DNA of 64,000 nt from Mesoterricola sediminis. GTDB lineage: Bacteria > Acidobacteriota > Holophagae > Holophagales > Holophagaceae. The notes under the pieces are model-generated. The model worked only from the letters and a program-made list of their open reading frames with translations, was not told the DNA's origin and ran no database searches. Shown in pieces: positions 24,004-34,794 of the stretch; positions within the stretch are counted from its first letter, which is position 1, and each line of letters begins with the position of its first letter. The stretch covers positions 4,422,001 to 4,486,000 of the forward strand of contig NZ_AP027081.1 in the NCBI RefSeq assembly GCF_030295425.1. The letters run 5' to 3'. The position numbers and the translations under genes were made by a program.

Positions 24004-25728
24004 ATGAATATAATGACCTCAAGCTGCCGCATCCTCCCTTTCCTGCAAACCCCGGGGTTCACCCACGTGGCCATTCCCTTCAAGAACCTGCCCATCCTGC
24101 TGGGGGCCATCCGCCAGGACGGGGCCGACGGAGAGCTGGCGCTCGTCCAGAACGACGGGGAACGGCGCTTCTATTTCGTGAAGGGCGAGCTCGTCCACCT
24201 CAAGAGCGAGGCCGCGGGCGAGCAGTTCGGCAACTACCTGCTCCGCCAGGGCATCCTGGACCTCCAGGCCCTCAACGAGCTGCTCGCCAACGAGGAGCGC
24301 TACCGGCTCGGCGAGAAGGTCATCCAGTGGGGCATGATGACCCTCGAGGAGCGGGACACGCACATCCTGGCGCTGCAGGAGCAGATCATGGTGCACGCCC
24401 TGGAGCACCCCGTCCTCGACTGGACGTGGACCCCGGGCGCCATGGACCAGCGGCTGGAGCAGGACCTCCACTTCCGGATGCACCACCGGCGCTTCGTGTG
24501 GAACGCCTTCCAGGAATGCCACTACATGATGGATCTCCTGGACATCCTGGACGGCCAGCGCGACTGGACCTGGGAAGGACGCCGGGACCTGGTGGAGAGC
24601 ATGGCGGACCTGCCGCTCACCCCGGGAACGGCCTACGCCCTCTCCTTCCTGGGGGCCGACCCCATCGCCTTCGGCACCTTCCGGGACCTGAGCGCCCTCG
24701 ACGAGGAGGAGGCGGCCCGGCTCGTCATGACCCTCTGGGCCCTGGGCGCCCTCACCCTCAAGGCGGAGGCGGTCCCCACCCTGAAGGCGGCGCCCCCCCC
24801 GGCCCCGGCGCCCGAACCGGTCCTCGAATTCACGCCCGGCCCCGCCCCGGATCCGCTTCCCCTCATCCCCCCGCCCCTCCTCCGGCCCTCCGACATCCGG
24901 CCCTCCACCGGCCTCCCGCTCATCCTGCCTCCCCCGCGCCCGCCCCGGGCGACGCCCCCGGCCCTGGACCTGGAGCCGCTGCCGATCCAGCCCGAATTCC
25001 TGGATTTCGAAGGGGAGCCCGGGGACGGCAAGGGGCCTTCCGGCAACAAGCGCATCCAGGCGCCGGCCGCGCCGCCGCCCCCCCCGCCCCCGCCGCCCGC
25101 GGAGCCGGAGCCCGAGCTGCCGCCCCAGCTGCCCCCCACGGGCCTGCCCCTTTCTCCGGCCGGCATTCCCCTGGCCTCCCCCGCCATCCCCCTCGCCCCG
25201 GCGCCCGCGCCGCCGGAGAACCCGGACCGGCCCCTGGAGGCCGCGGCCACGGCCATCCCCGCCCTGCCGCCCCCGCCCCCGGTCCTGGAGGGACCCGCCC
25301 GGGCGCGCCAACTGATGACCCATGCCCGCATGTCCGCCCAGCAGGACCGGACGGTGGAGGCGGTCCGCCTGCTGGAGCAGGTGGTGCAGCTGGACCCCGA
25401 CGGGGAGGTGGCCTTCGAGGCCTGGCTGATGCTCGGCCGGCTCCGCAGCACCAACCCCGCCTGGTCGACCCGGGCCATCGAGGCGCTGCAGCAGGCCGCC
25501 CGCCTCCGGCCCCGGCGCGCGGAGCCCTGGGCGGCCATGGGCGAGATCTACCACCGCAAGGGCTTCGAGACGAACGCCATCGCCTGCTTCAAGAAGGCCC
25601 TCGGCCTGGACCCGTCGGTGGCGATCCCCAAGGACGTGGACCTGGACGCCCCCGCCCCCACCCCGGCGCCCGCCCCGGCCAAGAAGGGCCTGCTCGGGAA
25701 ATTCAAATCCATGCTCGGCGGGGACTGA
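24004..25728 (+). CDS. DUF4388 protein with Pro-rich linker and TPR-like C terminus
   Basis: The ATG at 24004 gives 574 residues. An in-frame GTG at 24067 is also possible, because a TATAAT sequence lies at 24009-24014, inside the first codons. Residues 20-110 form a DUF4388-like region (RRFYFVKGELVHLKSEAAGE, NYLLRQGILDLQALNELL). Residues about 270-460 are strongly Pro/Ala/Glu-rich and probably disordered. Residues 470-555 look like tetratricopeptide helices. The C-terminal tail is basic (KKGLLGKFKSM). DUF4388 proteins are linked to signalling and motility in Deltaproteobacteria and Acidobacteriota; this one sits just before flagellin. Confidence 0.75.
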   Translation: MNIMTSSCRILPFLQTPGFTHVAIPFKNLPILLGAIRQDGADGELALVQNDGERRFYFVKGELVHLKSEAAGEQFGNYLLRQGILDLQALNELLANEERYRLGEKVIQWGMMTLEERDTHILALQEQIMVHALEHPVLDWTWTPGAMDQRLEQDLHFRMHHRRFVWNAFQECHYMMDLLDILDGQRDWTWEGRRDLVESMADLPLTPGTAYALSFLGADPIAFGTFRDLSALDEEEAARLVMTLWALGALTLKAEAVPTLKAAPPPAPAPEPVLEFTPGPAPDPLPLIPPPLLRPSDIRPSTGLPLILPPPRPPRATPPALDLEPLPIQPEFLDFEGEPGDGKGPSGNKRIQAPAAPPPPPPPPPAEPEPELPPQLPPTGLPLSPAGIPLASPAIPLAPAPAPPENPDRPLEAAATAIPALPPPPPVLEGPARARQLMTHARMSAQQDRTVEAVRLLEQVVQLDPDGEVAFEAWLMLGRLRSTNPAWSTRAIEALQQAARLRPRRAEPWAAMGEIYHRKGFETNAIACFKKALGLDPSVAIPKDVDLDAPAPTPAPAPAKKGLLGKFKSMLGGD

Positions 25729-25743
25729 GCGCCGGCGCGTCCA

Positions 25744-25761
25744 CATCTATATATATAGATG
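25744..25761. repeat. 18-bp AT-rich perfect palindrome
   Basis: CATCTATATATATAGATG is a perfect palindrome in a very GC-rich region, 16 bp after the DUF4388 stop and 37 bp before the flagellin promoter. It may be an operator or the stem of a terminator; there is no T-run after it. Confidence 0.5.
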
Positions 25762-25797
25762 GACCGCCCTGGGGACTTGCGCGCCGGGAAAAAAGGC

Positions 25798-25824
25798 TAA
25801 AGTGTCCGCTCGACTGGACCGAAG
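25798..25824 (+). promoter_or_regulatory. Sigma-28 (FliA)-type promoter of flagellin
   Basis: TAAAGTGT (25798-25805) and GACCGAAG (25817-25824) are 11 bp apart, close to the FliA consensus TAAAGTTT-N11-GCCGATAA. It lies 75 bp before the flagellin start and has the expected orientation. No competing sigma-70 sites stand out. Confidence 0.7.
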
Positions 25825-25833
25825 AGATCTGTG

Positions 25834-25878
25834 CGGGGGGATTCCCCCGGACCCCATCCCGGCGGCACGGATGCCGCC
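25834..25878 (+). other. Two hairpins in the flagellin 5' UTR
   Basis: CGGGGG-GATT-CCCCCG (25834-25849) and GGCGGCA-CGGA-TGCCGCC (25861-25878) are perfect stems between the sigma-28 promoter and the GGAGG site at 25890. Such structures can stabilise highly expressed flagellin mRNA or control its translation; which applies here is not known. Confidence 0.5.
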
Positions 25879-25899
25879 CTCAGCATCACGGAGGATGCC

Positions 25900-26736
25900 A
25901 TGAGTTCCATTCTTAACAATATCTCTGCCATGGGCGCGAGCCGTCAGCTGGGTATCACCGGCTCCAACCTTCAGCAGACGATTGAGCGCCTGACCACCGG
26001 CAAGCGCATCAACAAGGCCTCCGACGACGCGGCCGGCTTGGCGATCGCCAACAAGCTGAACGCGGACATCAAGATCGCCGGCCAGGCCCAGCGCAACGCC
26101 AACGACGGCGTCTCCTACCTGCAGGTCGCCGACGGCGCCCTCGACCAGGTGACCTCCCTCCTCACCCGCGCCTCCCAGCTGGCGCAGCAGGCCCAGACCG
26201 GCACCATCAGCACGTCCAACCGGGCCAACCTCGACGCCGAGTTCCAGAACATCATCACCACCATCTCCAACATCGGCATCAACACCAACTTCAACGGCAC
26301 GGCCATCTTCAGCTCCACCGGCACCCAGAGCGTGACGGTCCAGGCGGGCGACTACAGCTCCCTGACCATCTCCCTGGCCCAGGTCGCCAGCAGCTCCACG
26401 TCCGCCCTCGGCCTGACCTCCAACGGCACCACGGGCAACAACCTGCAGAGCTCCTCCGCCGCCAAGACCTCCGCCGACGCCCTGGCCGCCGCCCTGAACT
26501 CGGTCAGCAGCATGCGCGCCACCATCGGCGCCTCCGAGGCCCAGCTGAACGCCACCTCCGACATCCTGGGCATCCAGGTGCAGAACTTCACCGCCGCCTC
26601 CAGCCAGATCCAGGACGCGAACATCGCGGATGAAGTGGTCAACCTGACCAAGTTCCAGATCCTGAACCAGTCCGGCACCAGCGCCCTGGCCAAGTCCAAC
26701 CAGAACGCCCAGCAGATTCTCGCCCTCCTCCAGTAG
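25900..26736 (+). CDS. fliC: Flagellin
   Basis: The ATG at 25900, 5 nt after GGAGG, gives 278 residues, a short flagellin. The conserved N terminus (LTTGKRINKASDDAAGLAIA, QRNANDGVSYLQVADGAL) and C terminus (NIADEVVNLTKFQILNQSG then NQNAQQILALLQ) form the D0/D1 coiled-coil shell. The variable middle is only about 80 residues and Ser/Thr-rich. It is the filament subunit, exported by the flagellar type III system, and leads a cluster with flaG, fliD and fliS under a sigma-28-like promoter. Confidence 0.96.
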   Translation: MSSILNNISAMGASRQLGITGSNLQQTIERLTTGKRINKASDDAAGLAIANKLNADIKIAGQAQRNANDGVSYLQVADGALDQVTSLLTRASQLAQQAQTGTISTSNRANLDAEFQNIITTISNIGINTNFNGTAIFSSTGTQSVTVQAGDYSSLTISLAQVASSSTSALGLTSNGTTGNNLQSSSAAKTSADALAAALNSVSSMRATIGASEAQLNATSDILGIQVQNFTAASSQIQDANIADEVVNLTKFQILNQSGTSALAKSNQNAQQILALLQ

Positions 26737-26766
26737 GTCACTGACTCCACCGGCTGAATGAGACAT

Positions 26767-26794
26767 GGGGGGAGGGCCGTCAGGTCCTCCTCCC
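26767..26794 (+). terminator. Terminator or attenuator hairpin after flagellin
   Basis: GGGGGGAGG (26767-26775) pairs with CCTCCTCCC (26786-26794) over a 10-nt loop, with one G-T pair, followed by TTGT. It would reduce readthrough from fliC into flaG. Confidence 0.4.
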
Positions 26795-26821
26795 TTGTCC
26801 ATGGAAACCGAGGAGGACGCC

Positions 26822-27289
26822 ATGTCCGATGCCATCAGTCCAGCAGGGAACCAAGGGGTGTCACCGCCCTCGGCCGCCCTGGCTGCGGCCCAGAGCGTGG
26901 CCGCGCAGGCGTCACCCCGTACGGACGCCACCACCGTTGCGAGCGCCCAGGCTGGCGCCATCCACACCGCCGCGGCGCAGTCCCAGGCCGCGGCCAAGCT
27001 CGAGCTGTCCGAGACGGCCGCCCAGGCCACGGCCAAGGCCCCGGTCAACGCTGTCATGACCATGGAGGAGGCCGCCCAGGCCTTCCAGGACTACCTGAAC
27101 AGCCTGCCCTCCAACCTCCAGTTCAAGCCCGACTACGAAGCCGGCATCGTCGTCTTCAAGGTCGTCAACCCGGTGACCCAGAAAGTCATCCGGCAGCTGC
27201 CGCCGGAAGAGGTCGTCAACCAGGTGCGGAACATGCGCCTGGCCGAAAAGCGCGGACATTCTGGCATCCTTCTTGATGAGAGTTTTTGA
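26822..27289 (+). CDS. flaG: FlaG-family flagellar protein
   Basis: The start at 26822 follows a GGAGG 5 nt away; upstream in-frame codons encode no plausible protein. The 155-residue product has an Ala/Gln/Ser-rich disordered N-terminal half and a C-terminal FlaG domain (SNLQFKPDYEAGIVVFKVVN, RQLPPEEVVNQVRNM). FlaG influences filament length and motility in other bacteria. It lies between fliC and fliD, the usual location. Confidence 0.85.
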   Translation: MSDAISPAGNQGVSPPSAALAAAQSVAAQASPRTDATTVASAQAGAIHTAAAQSQAAAKLELSETAAQATAKAPVNAVMTMEEAAQAFQDYLNSLPSNLQFKPDYEAGIVVFKVVNPVTQKVIRQLPPEEVVNQVRNMRLAEKRGHSGILLDESF

Positions 27290-27328
27290 GGCAGCAGTTT
27301 CTGCCGCTCTGGTAAGGGGGAGGGTCCC

Positions 27329-28966
27329 ATGGCATCCGCCATCAGCTTTCAAGGCTTGTCGACCAACCTGCCCACGGACCAGCTCATCGCGGCGATCATC
27401 AATCAGCAGAGCCAGCCGATGGTCCGCATGCAGAACCAGCAGGCGACCAACAACAAGAAGTCCCTGGCCCTCCAGACCCTGCGCACGGACCTGACGAGCC
27501 TCAGCACGGCCATCGACAGCCTGACCATCAGCGGCTTCCAGAGCAACAAGGTCACCAGCACCGACTCCCAGGGCACGTACGCCACGGCGACCGCCAGCGG
27601 CGCCGCCTCGGGGCAGTACGACCTCACCGTGAAGAGCCTGGCCACCCGGTCCCGGCTCGTCCTCCCCACCGCCCTCGCCACCGGCGCCGCGGTGGGCACC
27701 GGCACGTACACGCTGACGGACATGTCGGGCCGGACGGCCTCCATCACCATCGACAGCACCAACAACACCCTGTCCGGCCTCGCCCAGGCCATCAACAACG
27801 CCAAGGACGCCAGCGGCACCGCCCTGGACGTGGGGGCGACCGTCATCCAGACCAACGCGGACGGGACCAGCCAGCTGGTCCTCAGCGCCAACAACACCGG
27901 CGTCGGCAGCGGCGGGGCCACCACGTTCTCCCTGCAGATGGCCGCCGGCAGCGCCCTCGACCCCGGCGCGACCGGGACCTTCACCTCCAGCACCGCCACC
28001 AATTCCAACTTCATCCTCAACGGGGTGGAGATGTGGCGGAGCTCCAACGCCGTCTCGGACGCCGTCGCCGGCGTCACCTTCAACCTGAACCAGGCCCAGA
28101 CCGACCTGACCAAGACGACCACGTTCACGGTCGCCATGGACACGGACGCCGCCACCAAGGCCATGCAGACCGTCGTCGACAAGTTCAACGCGTTCTACAA
28201 GGACTACAAGGACAACGCCAAGTTCACCCAGAACGACGACGGCACCTACACCAAGGGCGTCTTCAACATGGACATGACGGTGCGCAACATCGTCAGCCAG
28301 GTCTCCCAGGCCCTCATGGGCTCCCCCTCCGGGGTCAACCCCGCGACCGCCTACAACTCGGCCGCCTCCATCGGCCTCAAGACCAACCAGGACGGCACCA
28401 TCGCCCTGGACACCACCGCCTTCACCGACGCCCTCACGAAGGGCAGCCGGGCGGTGTCCAACCTCTTCGCCAACAGCGGCAGCTCCACGAGCCCCCTCCT
28501 CACCTTCGTGAGCTCGGGGAGCAAGACCACGAGTTCCCCCATCGCGTTCTCCGTCGCCAACAACGCCGGGACCCTCACGGGCTCCTTCACCACCACCGGC
28601 GCGGACGGGAATCCCGCGACCTACACCCTCACCTCCACCGACGGCAATTTCTATGGCGCCACCGGCACGCCCCTGGAAGGCCTGGTTCTCCAGGCCAGCG
28701 CAGGAGCGACCGGGACCCTGACGGTTTCCACCGGCATCTCCCGCCTGTTGCAGGACCTGAACAACACCCTCAGCGACAGCAACCCGGGCGATATCGGCGG
28801 CCTCATTTCCGATCTCTCGGCCTCCAACTACCGGCTCCAGATCCAGATCGACCAGCAGAAGGATTATCTGGACCGGTCCAAGGCCAGTCTTCAGAAACTC
28901 TATTCCAACCTCGAAACCGTCGTCGGACAGTTGCAGGCAGCCGGGCAAAGCCTCTCCAGCCTCTGA
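27329..28966 (+). CDS. fliD: Flagellar filament capping protein FliD
   Basis: The 545-residue protein starts with the FliD N-terminal signature (MASAISFQGLSTNLPTDQLI, then a coiled segment QPMVRMQNQQATNNKKSLAL). The Thr/Ser/Gly-rich middle forms the variable cap domains. The C-terminal helix (QIDQQKDYLDRSKASLQKLY then SNLETVVGQLQAAGQSLSSL) is typical. FliD forms the pentameric cap at the filament tip that folds flagellin subunits. A GGGGGAGGG site precedes the ATG, and fliS follows. Confidence 0.93.
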   Translation: MASAISFQGLSTNLPTDQLIAAIINQQSQPMVRMQNQQATNNKKSLALQTLRTDLTSLSTAIDSLTISGFQSNKVTSTDSQGTYATATASGAASGQYDLTVKSLATRSRLVLPTALATGAAVGTGTYTLTDMSGRTASITIDSTNNTLSGLAQAINNAKDASGTALDVGATVIQTNADGTSQLVLSANNTGVGSGGATTFSLQMAAGSALDPGATGTFTSSTATNSNFILNGVEMWRSSNAVSDAVAGVTFNLNQAQTDLTKTTTFTVAMDTDAATKAMQTVVDKFNAFYKDYKDNAKFTQNDDGTYTKGVFNMDMTVRNIVSQVSQALMGSPSGVNPATAYNSAASIGLKTNQDGTIALDTTAFTDALTKGSRAVSNLFANSGSSTSPLLTFVSSGSKTTSSPIAFSVANNAGTLTGSFTTTGADGNPATYTLTSTDGNFYGATGTPLEGLVLQASAGATGTLTVSTGISRLLQDLNNTLSDSNPGDIGGLISDLSASNYRLQIQIDQQKDYLDRSKASLQKLYSNLETVVGQLQAAGQSLSSL

Positions 28967-29016
28967 GGCTTCAGCTCCGGCCGTGACAGGACGATCATTC
29001 CCATGGGGGGAACCGC

Positions 29017-29445
29017 ATGAACCCGAACTACGGCGGCACCGCCGCCAACCACTACCTGATCCAGCAGATCAACGGCGCCTCGCCCGAGCGCCTCATGTTC
29101 ATGCTCCTGGAAGGGGCCCAGAAGTTCCTGCTCCAGGCCATCGCCGCCGTCCGCCGGCGGGACATCGCCACCCGCGCCCGCATGGTCAACCGCGTCTCCT
29201 CCATCGTGGAGGAGCTGGCCATCCGCCTCAACCACGAGGAGGGCGGTGAGCTGGTGGGCAACCTGACGCGCATCTACGACTGGTGGCTGAAGGAGCTCTT
29301 CGAGGCCAGCCAGCGCAACGAGGCCGAGCGCCTGGAAACCATCGAGCGGCAGATCGCGGAGATGAAGACCGCCTGGGCCGAGCTGGACCAGCGCCAGAGC
29401 ACCACCCAGGCCAGCCCCCTCAGCGCCCAGGGGCTGGTGGGATGA
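29017..29445 (+). CDS. fliS: Flagellar export chaperone FliS
   Basis: The 142-residue protein begins like FliS (NHYLIQQINGASPERLMFML) and continues with the four-helix bundle, including AIAAVRRRDIATRARMVNRV and GGELVGNLTRIYDWWLKEL. FliS binds the C-terminal helix of flagellin and prevents premature polymerisation. It overlaps the next small gene by 4 nt (ATGA), so the two are translationally coupled. Confidence 0.92.
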   Translation: MNPNYGGTAANHYLIQQINGASPERLMFMLLEGAQKFLLQAIAAVRRRDIATRARMVNRVSSIVEELAIRLNHEEGGELVGNLTRIYDWWLKELFEASQRNEAERLETIERQIAEMKTAWAELDQRQSTTQASPLSAQGLVG

Positions 29446-29738
29446 GCGACCTGACCGTCGCCGCCAGCCTGGACGACCTGGAGCGTCTGCTGGGGGAGGT
29501 CATGGACGATCCGGATCCGGTGGCCGTGGAGACCTGGCACACGGCCTTCAAGGCGGCCCTCGCCGGGGCGGAGCGGGGCCCCCAGTGGCCCGGGATCGCG
29601 GCCCGGGCCCGGGAGCTGGGCCAGCGCCTGGAAACGCGCACAAGCCAACTCAGGGCCCTTCGCGGGGCGATCCGGGAGGAGCTCCTGGCCCAGGAGAAGG
29701 GCGGCAGGGCCCTCCGAGGTTACAAGCCGACGACCTGA
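29442..29738 (+). CDS. Small flagellar-cluster protein, possibly FliT-like
   Basis: The 98-residue, helix-rich product starts within the fliS stop codon. The sequence (SLDDLERLLGEVMDDPDPVA, ELGQRLETRTSQLRALRGAI) suggests a coiled or helical bundle, ending in a basic tail (GRALRGYKPTT). FliT-type chaperones are often encoded after fliS and have this size, but similarity is weak, so the call rests on position. Confidence 0.5.
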   Translation: MSDLTVAASLDDLERLLGEVMDDPDPVAVETWHTAFKAALAGAERGPQWPGIAARARELGQRLETRTSQLRALRGAIREELLAQEKGGRALRGYKPTT

Positions 29739-29740
29739 CA

Positions 29741-29762
29741 ATTGCACATTTTTGTGTGCAAT
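29741..29762. terminator. Hairpin between convergent flagellar cluster and upp
   Basis: ATTGCACA and TGTGCAAT form a perfect 8-bp stem with a T-rich loop, directly after the last + strand stop and before the minus-strand upp stop at 29915. It is AT-rich in GC-rich surroundings. A clear T-run is lacking on either side. The remaining 29763-29914 is non-coding with no other feature I can see. Confidence 0.45.
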
Positions 29763-29914
29763 CCAGGGGCCGGGGTCAAACGGGTCCGGGGGGATCCCGG
29801 GACCCCGGCGTCCCGTCGGAACGGCGCGGCCCGCCTCGATCCGCGGCGATGCCACGCGCCGGGATCCGGGTCGGCGGGGACCCGGATCCGGCCGTGGACG
29901 CCCGGGCGTGCCGG

Positions 29915-30541
29915 CTACAGGGTCCCGAAGAGGCGGTCCCCCGCGTCGCCGAGGCCGGGGAGGATGTACGCCTTGTCGTTGAGTTCCCGGTCGAGGGCCG
30001 CGACGAAGATGCGCAGGTCGGGGTGGTCCTGCTGGAGCCGGGCGACGCCCTCGGGGGCGGCCAGCACGGAGCAGAGGGTGATCCGCTGGGCGCCGGCGAC
30101 CTTCAGCTGGCGCACGGCCTCGGACGCGCTGCCGCCGGTCGCGAGCATGGGGTCCAGGATGAAGACGTGGCGCTGGTCGAGGAGCGGGGGGAAGTTCCGG
30201 TAGTACGGCACGGGCACCAGCGAATCGTGGTCGCGGTAGAGGCCGAGGTGGCCCACCTTGGCCGTCGGCAGCAGCTGCAGGAACGGCGGCAGCAGGCCGA
30301 GGCCGGCGCGCAGGACGGGGACGAGCACCGGGTCGAGGGCGGTGAGCCTGCGGCCCTGAGTGCGCTCCAGCGGCGTTTCCACGGCCACGGGCTCGGTCGG
30401 CAGATGCCGCGTGCACTCGACGGCGAGGATCAGGCCGAGCTCCTCAAGCACGCGCCGGAACAGGATTCCAGGCGTCTTCCGGTCGCGCAGGAGGGAGACC
30501 TTGTGGTCGCACAACGGGTGATCGAGAACGGTCGCATCCAT
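29915..30541 (-). CDS. upp: Uracil phosphoribosyltransferase
   Basis: The 208-residue protein is a full-length UPRTase salvaging uracil with PRPP to UMP. Signature features are HPLCDHKVSLLRDRKTPG near the start, PVLVPVLRAGLGLLPPFLQL, the PRPP loop DPMLATGGSASEAV and the C-terminal LPGLGDAGDRLFGT. It is convergent with the flagellar cluster and divergent from the TrpC-like gene. Confidence 0.95.
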   Translation of the reverse strand: MDATVLDHPLCDHKVSLLRDRKTPGILFRRVLEELGLILAVECTRHLPTEPVAVETPLERTQGRRLTALDPVLVPVLRAGLGLLPPFLQLLPTAKVGHLGLYRDHDSLVPVPYYRNFPPLLDQRHVFILDPMLATGGSASEAVRQLKVAGAQRITLCSVLAAPEGVARLQQDHPDLRIFVAALDRELNDKAYILPGLGDAGDRLFGTL

Positions 30542-30650
30542 GGGTCAGCCTCCTAGATGCCTCTAGTTTGGGGCATCCCGGCCGATTCCGAAATCGGTGG
30601 TTCCTTGAAAAAAATCACGGGCGCAACGGAGAAAAGAAGCCACAATTCTG

Positions 30651-30678
30651 TTGACCTCTTTAGAAACGCTGGTTTAGT
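30651..30678 (+). promoter_or_regulatory. Putative sigma-70 promoter of the TrpC-like gene
   Basis: TTGACC (30651-30656) and TTTAGT (30673-30678) with 16 bp between lie 78 bp before the ATG, in an unusually AT-rich 200-bp stretch (30560-30740). The leader holds no other gene I can see. Confidence 0.45.
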
Positions 30679-30755
30679 GGTTTCTAGTAAGAACATTCTC
30701 ATGAGGATCCTGGTGCAAAAACGTGTCTGGACCCAGTGAGACCCGGGGGTTGTAA

Positions 30756-33669
<2,914 letters not shown>

Positions 33670-33676
33670 GACCGCG

Positions 33677-33982
33677 ATGAACACCTCCCTCCTCCTGAAG
33701 TCCAGCACCCTTTGGACGGTGCTGGGCTTCTCGGGGCTGGGATCCGCCGCCATCCTCCTCTTCAGTCCCGACGGCGTGACCAGCCTGCACAAGCGCCGCG
33801 CCGACCTCGTCGAGCAGCAGCGGCAGCTCCTGCGCATGCACCGGGCCAACCTGGAGCTGGCGCAGGAGGTGCAGCGCCTCGCCGCCAAGGATCCCGAACT
33901 CTACGAAGCCCTGGCCCGCCAGCAGGGCCTGGCCCGGCCCGGGGAGACGGTCTACACCTTCCGCGACCGCGGCCGCAAGTAG
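33677..33982 (+). CDS. FtsB/DivIC-family septum formation initiator
   Basis: The 101-residue product has one N-terminal transmembrane helix (LWTVLGFSGLGSAAILLF), then a coiled-coil segment (LHKRRADLVEQQRQLLRMHR, NLELAQEVQRLAAKDPELYE) and a short basic C-terminal tail (PGETVYTFRDRGRK). This topology and the ARPGETVY-type ending match DivIC/FtsB proteins, which form the division subcomplex with FtsL and FtsQ. The position immediately after eno is common in bacteria. Confidence 0.8.
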   Translation: MNTSLLLKSSTLWTVLGFSGLGSAAILLFSPDGVTSLHKRRADLVEQQRQLLRMHRANLELAQEVQRLAAKDPELYEALARQQGLARPGETVYTFRDRGRK

Positions 33983-33990
33983 GCCGCGGC

Positions 33991-34773
33991 ATGCTCACCC
34001 TGGCCTCGGCCTCGGGCAACGCCTTCGCCTACGCCTGGGCGCCCTTCGACCGGGCCTCCGAGTGGGCCCGGATCCTCTGTCCCCGCCTGGGGCTGGACGG
34101 CCTCTTCGTGCTCCAGCCGCCCGCCGGCGACGGGGGCCCCTGGGTCCTGGAGCACTGGGACGCCGACGGCGGCGCCACCTTCTGTTCCAACGGGACACGG
34201 GCGGCCCTGGCCGTGGAGGGCGCCCCCGGGGGCGACCTGGTGGCCGCGCGCTCCAACGGCGAGGACGTGCTCCTGCGCCGCCACGGCGGGGAGGTGGGCA
34301 TTCGCATGCCCGACGGGCCGGGCACCGGCTTCCGGGACCTCCCCCCCGCCCTGGCCGAGGCCGCGGGCCCCGGCCACGCGTTCGGCTGGATCGGCAATCC
34401 CCAGCTGGTCCTGGAGCGGCGCGGCGTCGCGGGCCTGGATCTGCCGGCCCTGGCCCGCCCCCTCCGGCACCACCCGGCCCTCCCCGGTGGGACGAACGTG
34501 AACGCCGTGGAGATCCTCGCCCCGGGCCAGGCCCGGATCCGGAGCTTCGAGCGGGGGGTCGAGGGGGAAACCCGCTGCTGCGGCACGGGCTGCGCCGTCG
34601 CCGGCGCGTGGCTGGCCAGCCGCACGGGCATTCCGGTCTGGCGCCTGGAGACCCTGGACGATCCGGTCCAGGTGGCGGTGCGCCTGGAAGGCCCCCACTG
34701 GCGGGACCTGTGGCTGTCGGGGCCCGTCCGTGTGCTCGGCACCCACGCCCCCGATCCCGCACTGCTATCCTGA
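33991..34773 (+). CDS. dapF: Diaminopimelate epimerase-like protein
   Basis: The 260-residue protein begins MLTLASASGNAFAYAW. Both DapF half-sites can be recognised: ADGGATFCSNGTRAAL with the first active-site Cys, and GETRCCGTGCAVAGAW with the second. Family members usually have GND(F) at the start and CGNG(x)R; here it reads GNAF and CSNG. It is therefore DapF-like with some atypical positions. DapF makes meso-diaminopimelate for lysine and peptidoglycan synthesis. It lies 8 nt after the FtsB-like gene. Confidence 0.75.
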   Translation: MLTLASASGNAFAYAWAPFDRASEWARILCPRLGLDGLFVLQPPAGDGGPWVLEHWDADGGATFCSNGTRAALAVEGAPGGDLVAARSNGEDVLLRRHGGEVGIRMPDGPGTGFRDLPPALAEAAGPGHAFGWIGNPQLVLERRGVAGLDLPALARPLRHHPALPGGTNVNAVEILAPGQARIRSFERGVEGETRCCGTGCAVAGAWLASRTGIPVWRLETLDDPVQVAVRLEGPHWRDLWLSGPVRVLGTHAPDPALLS

Positions 34774-34794
34774 ACCCCGCACCCGGAGACGCGC

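Noticed and set aside
24009-24014. TATAAT box at the start of the DUF4388 gene
   Set aside because: The best -35 match (TTGCCG at 23982) is 21 bp away, too far. It is only mentioned as a reason to doubt the exact start codon.
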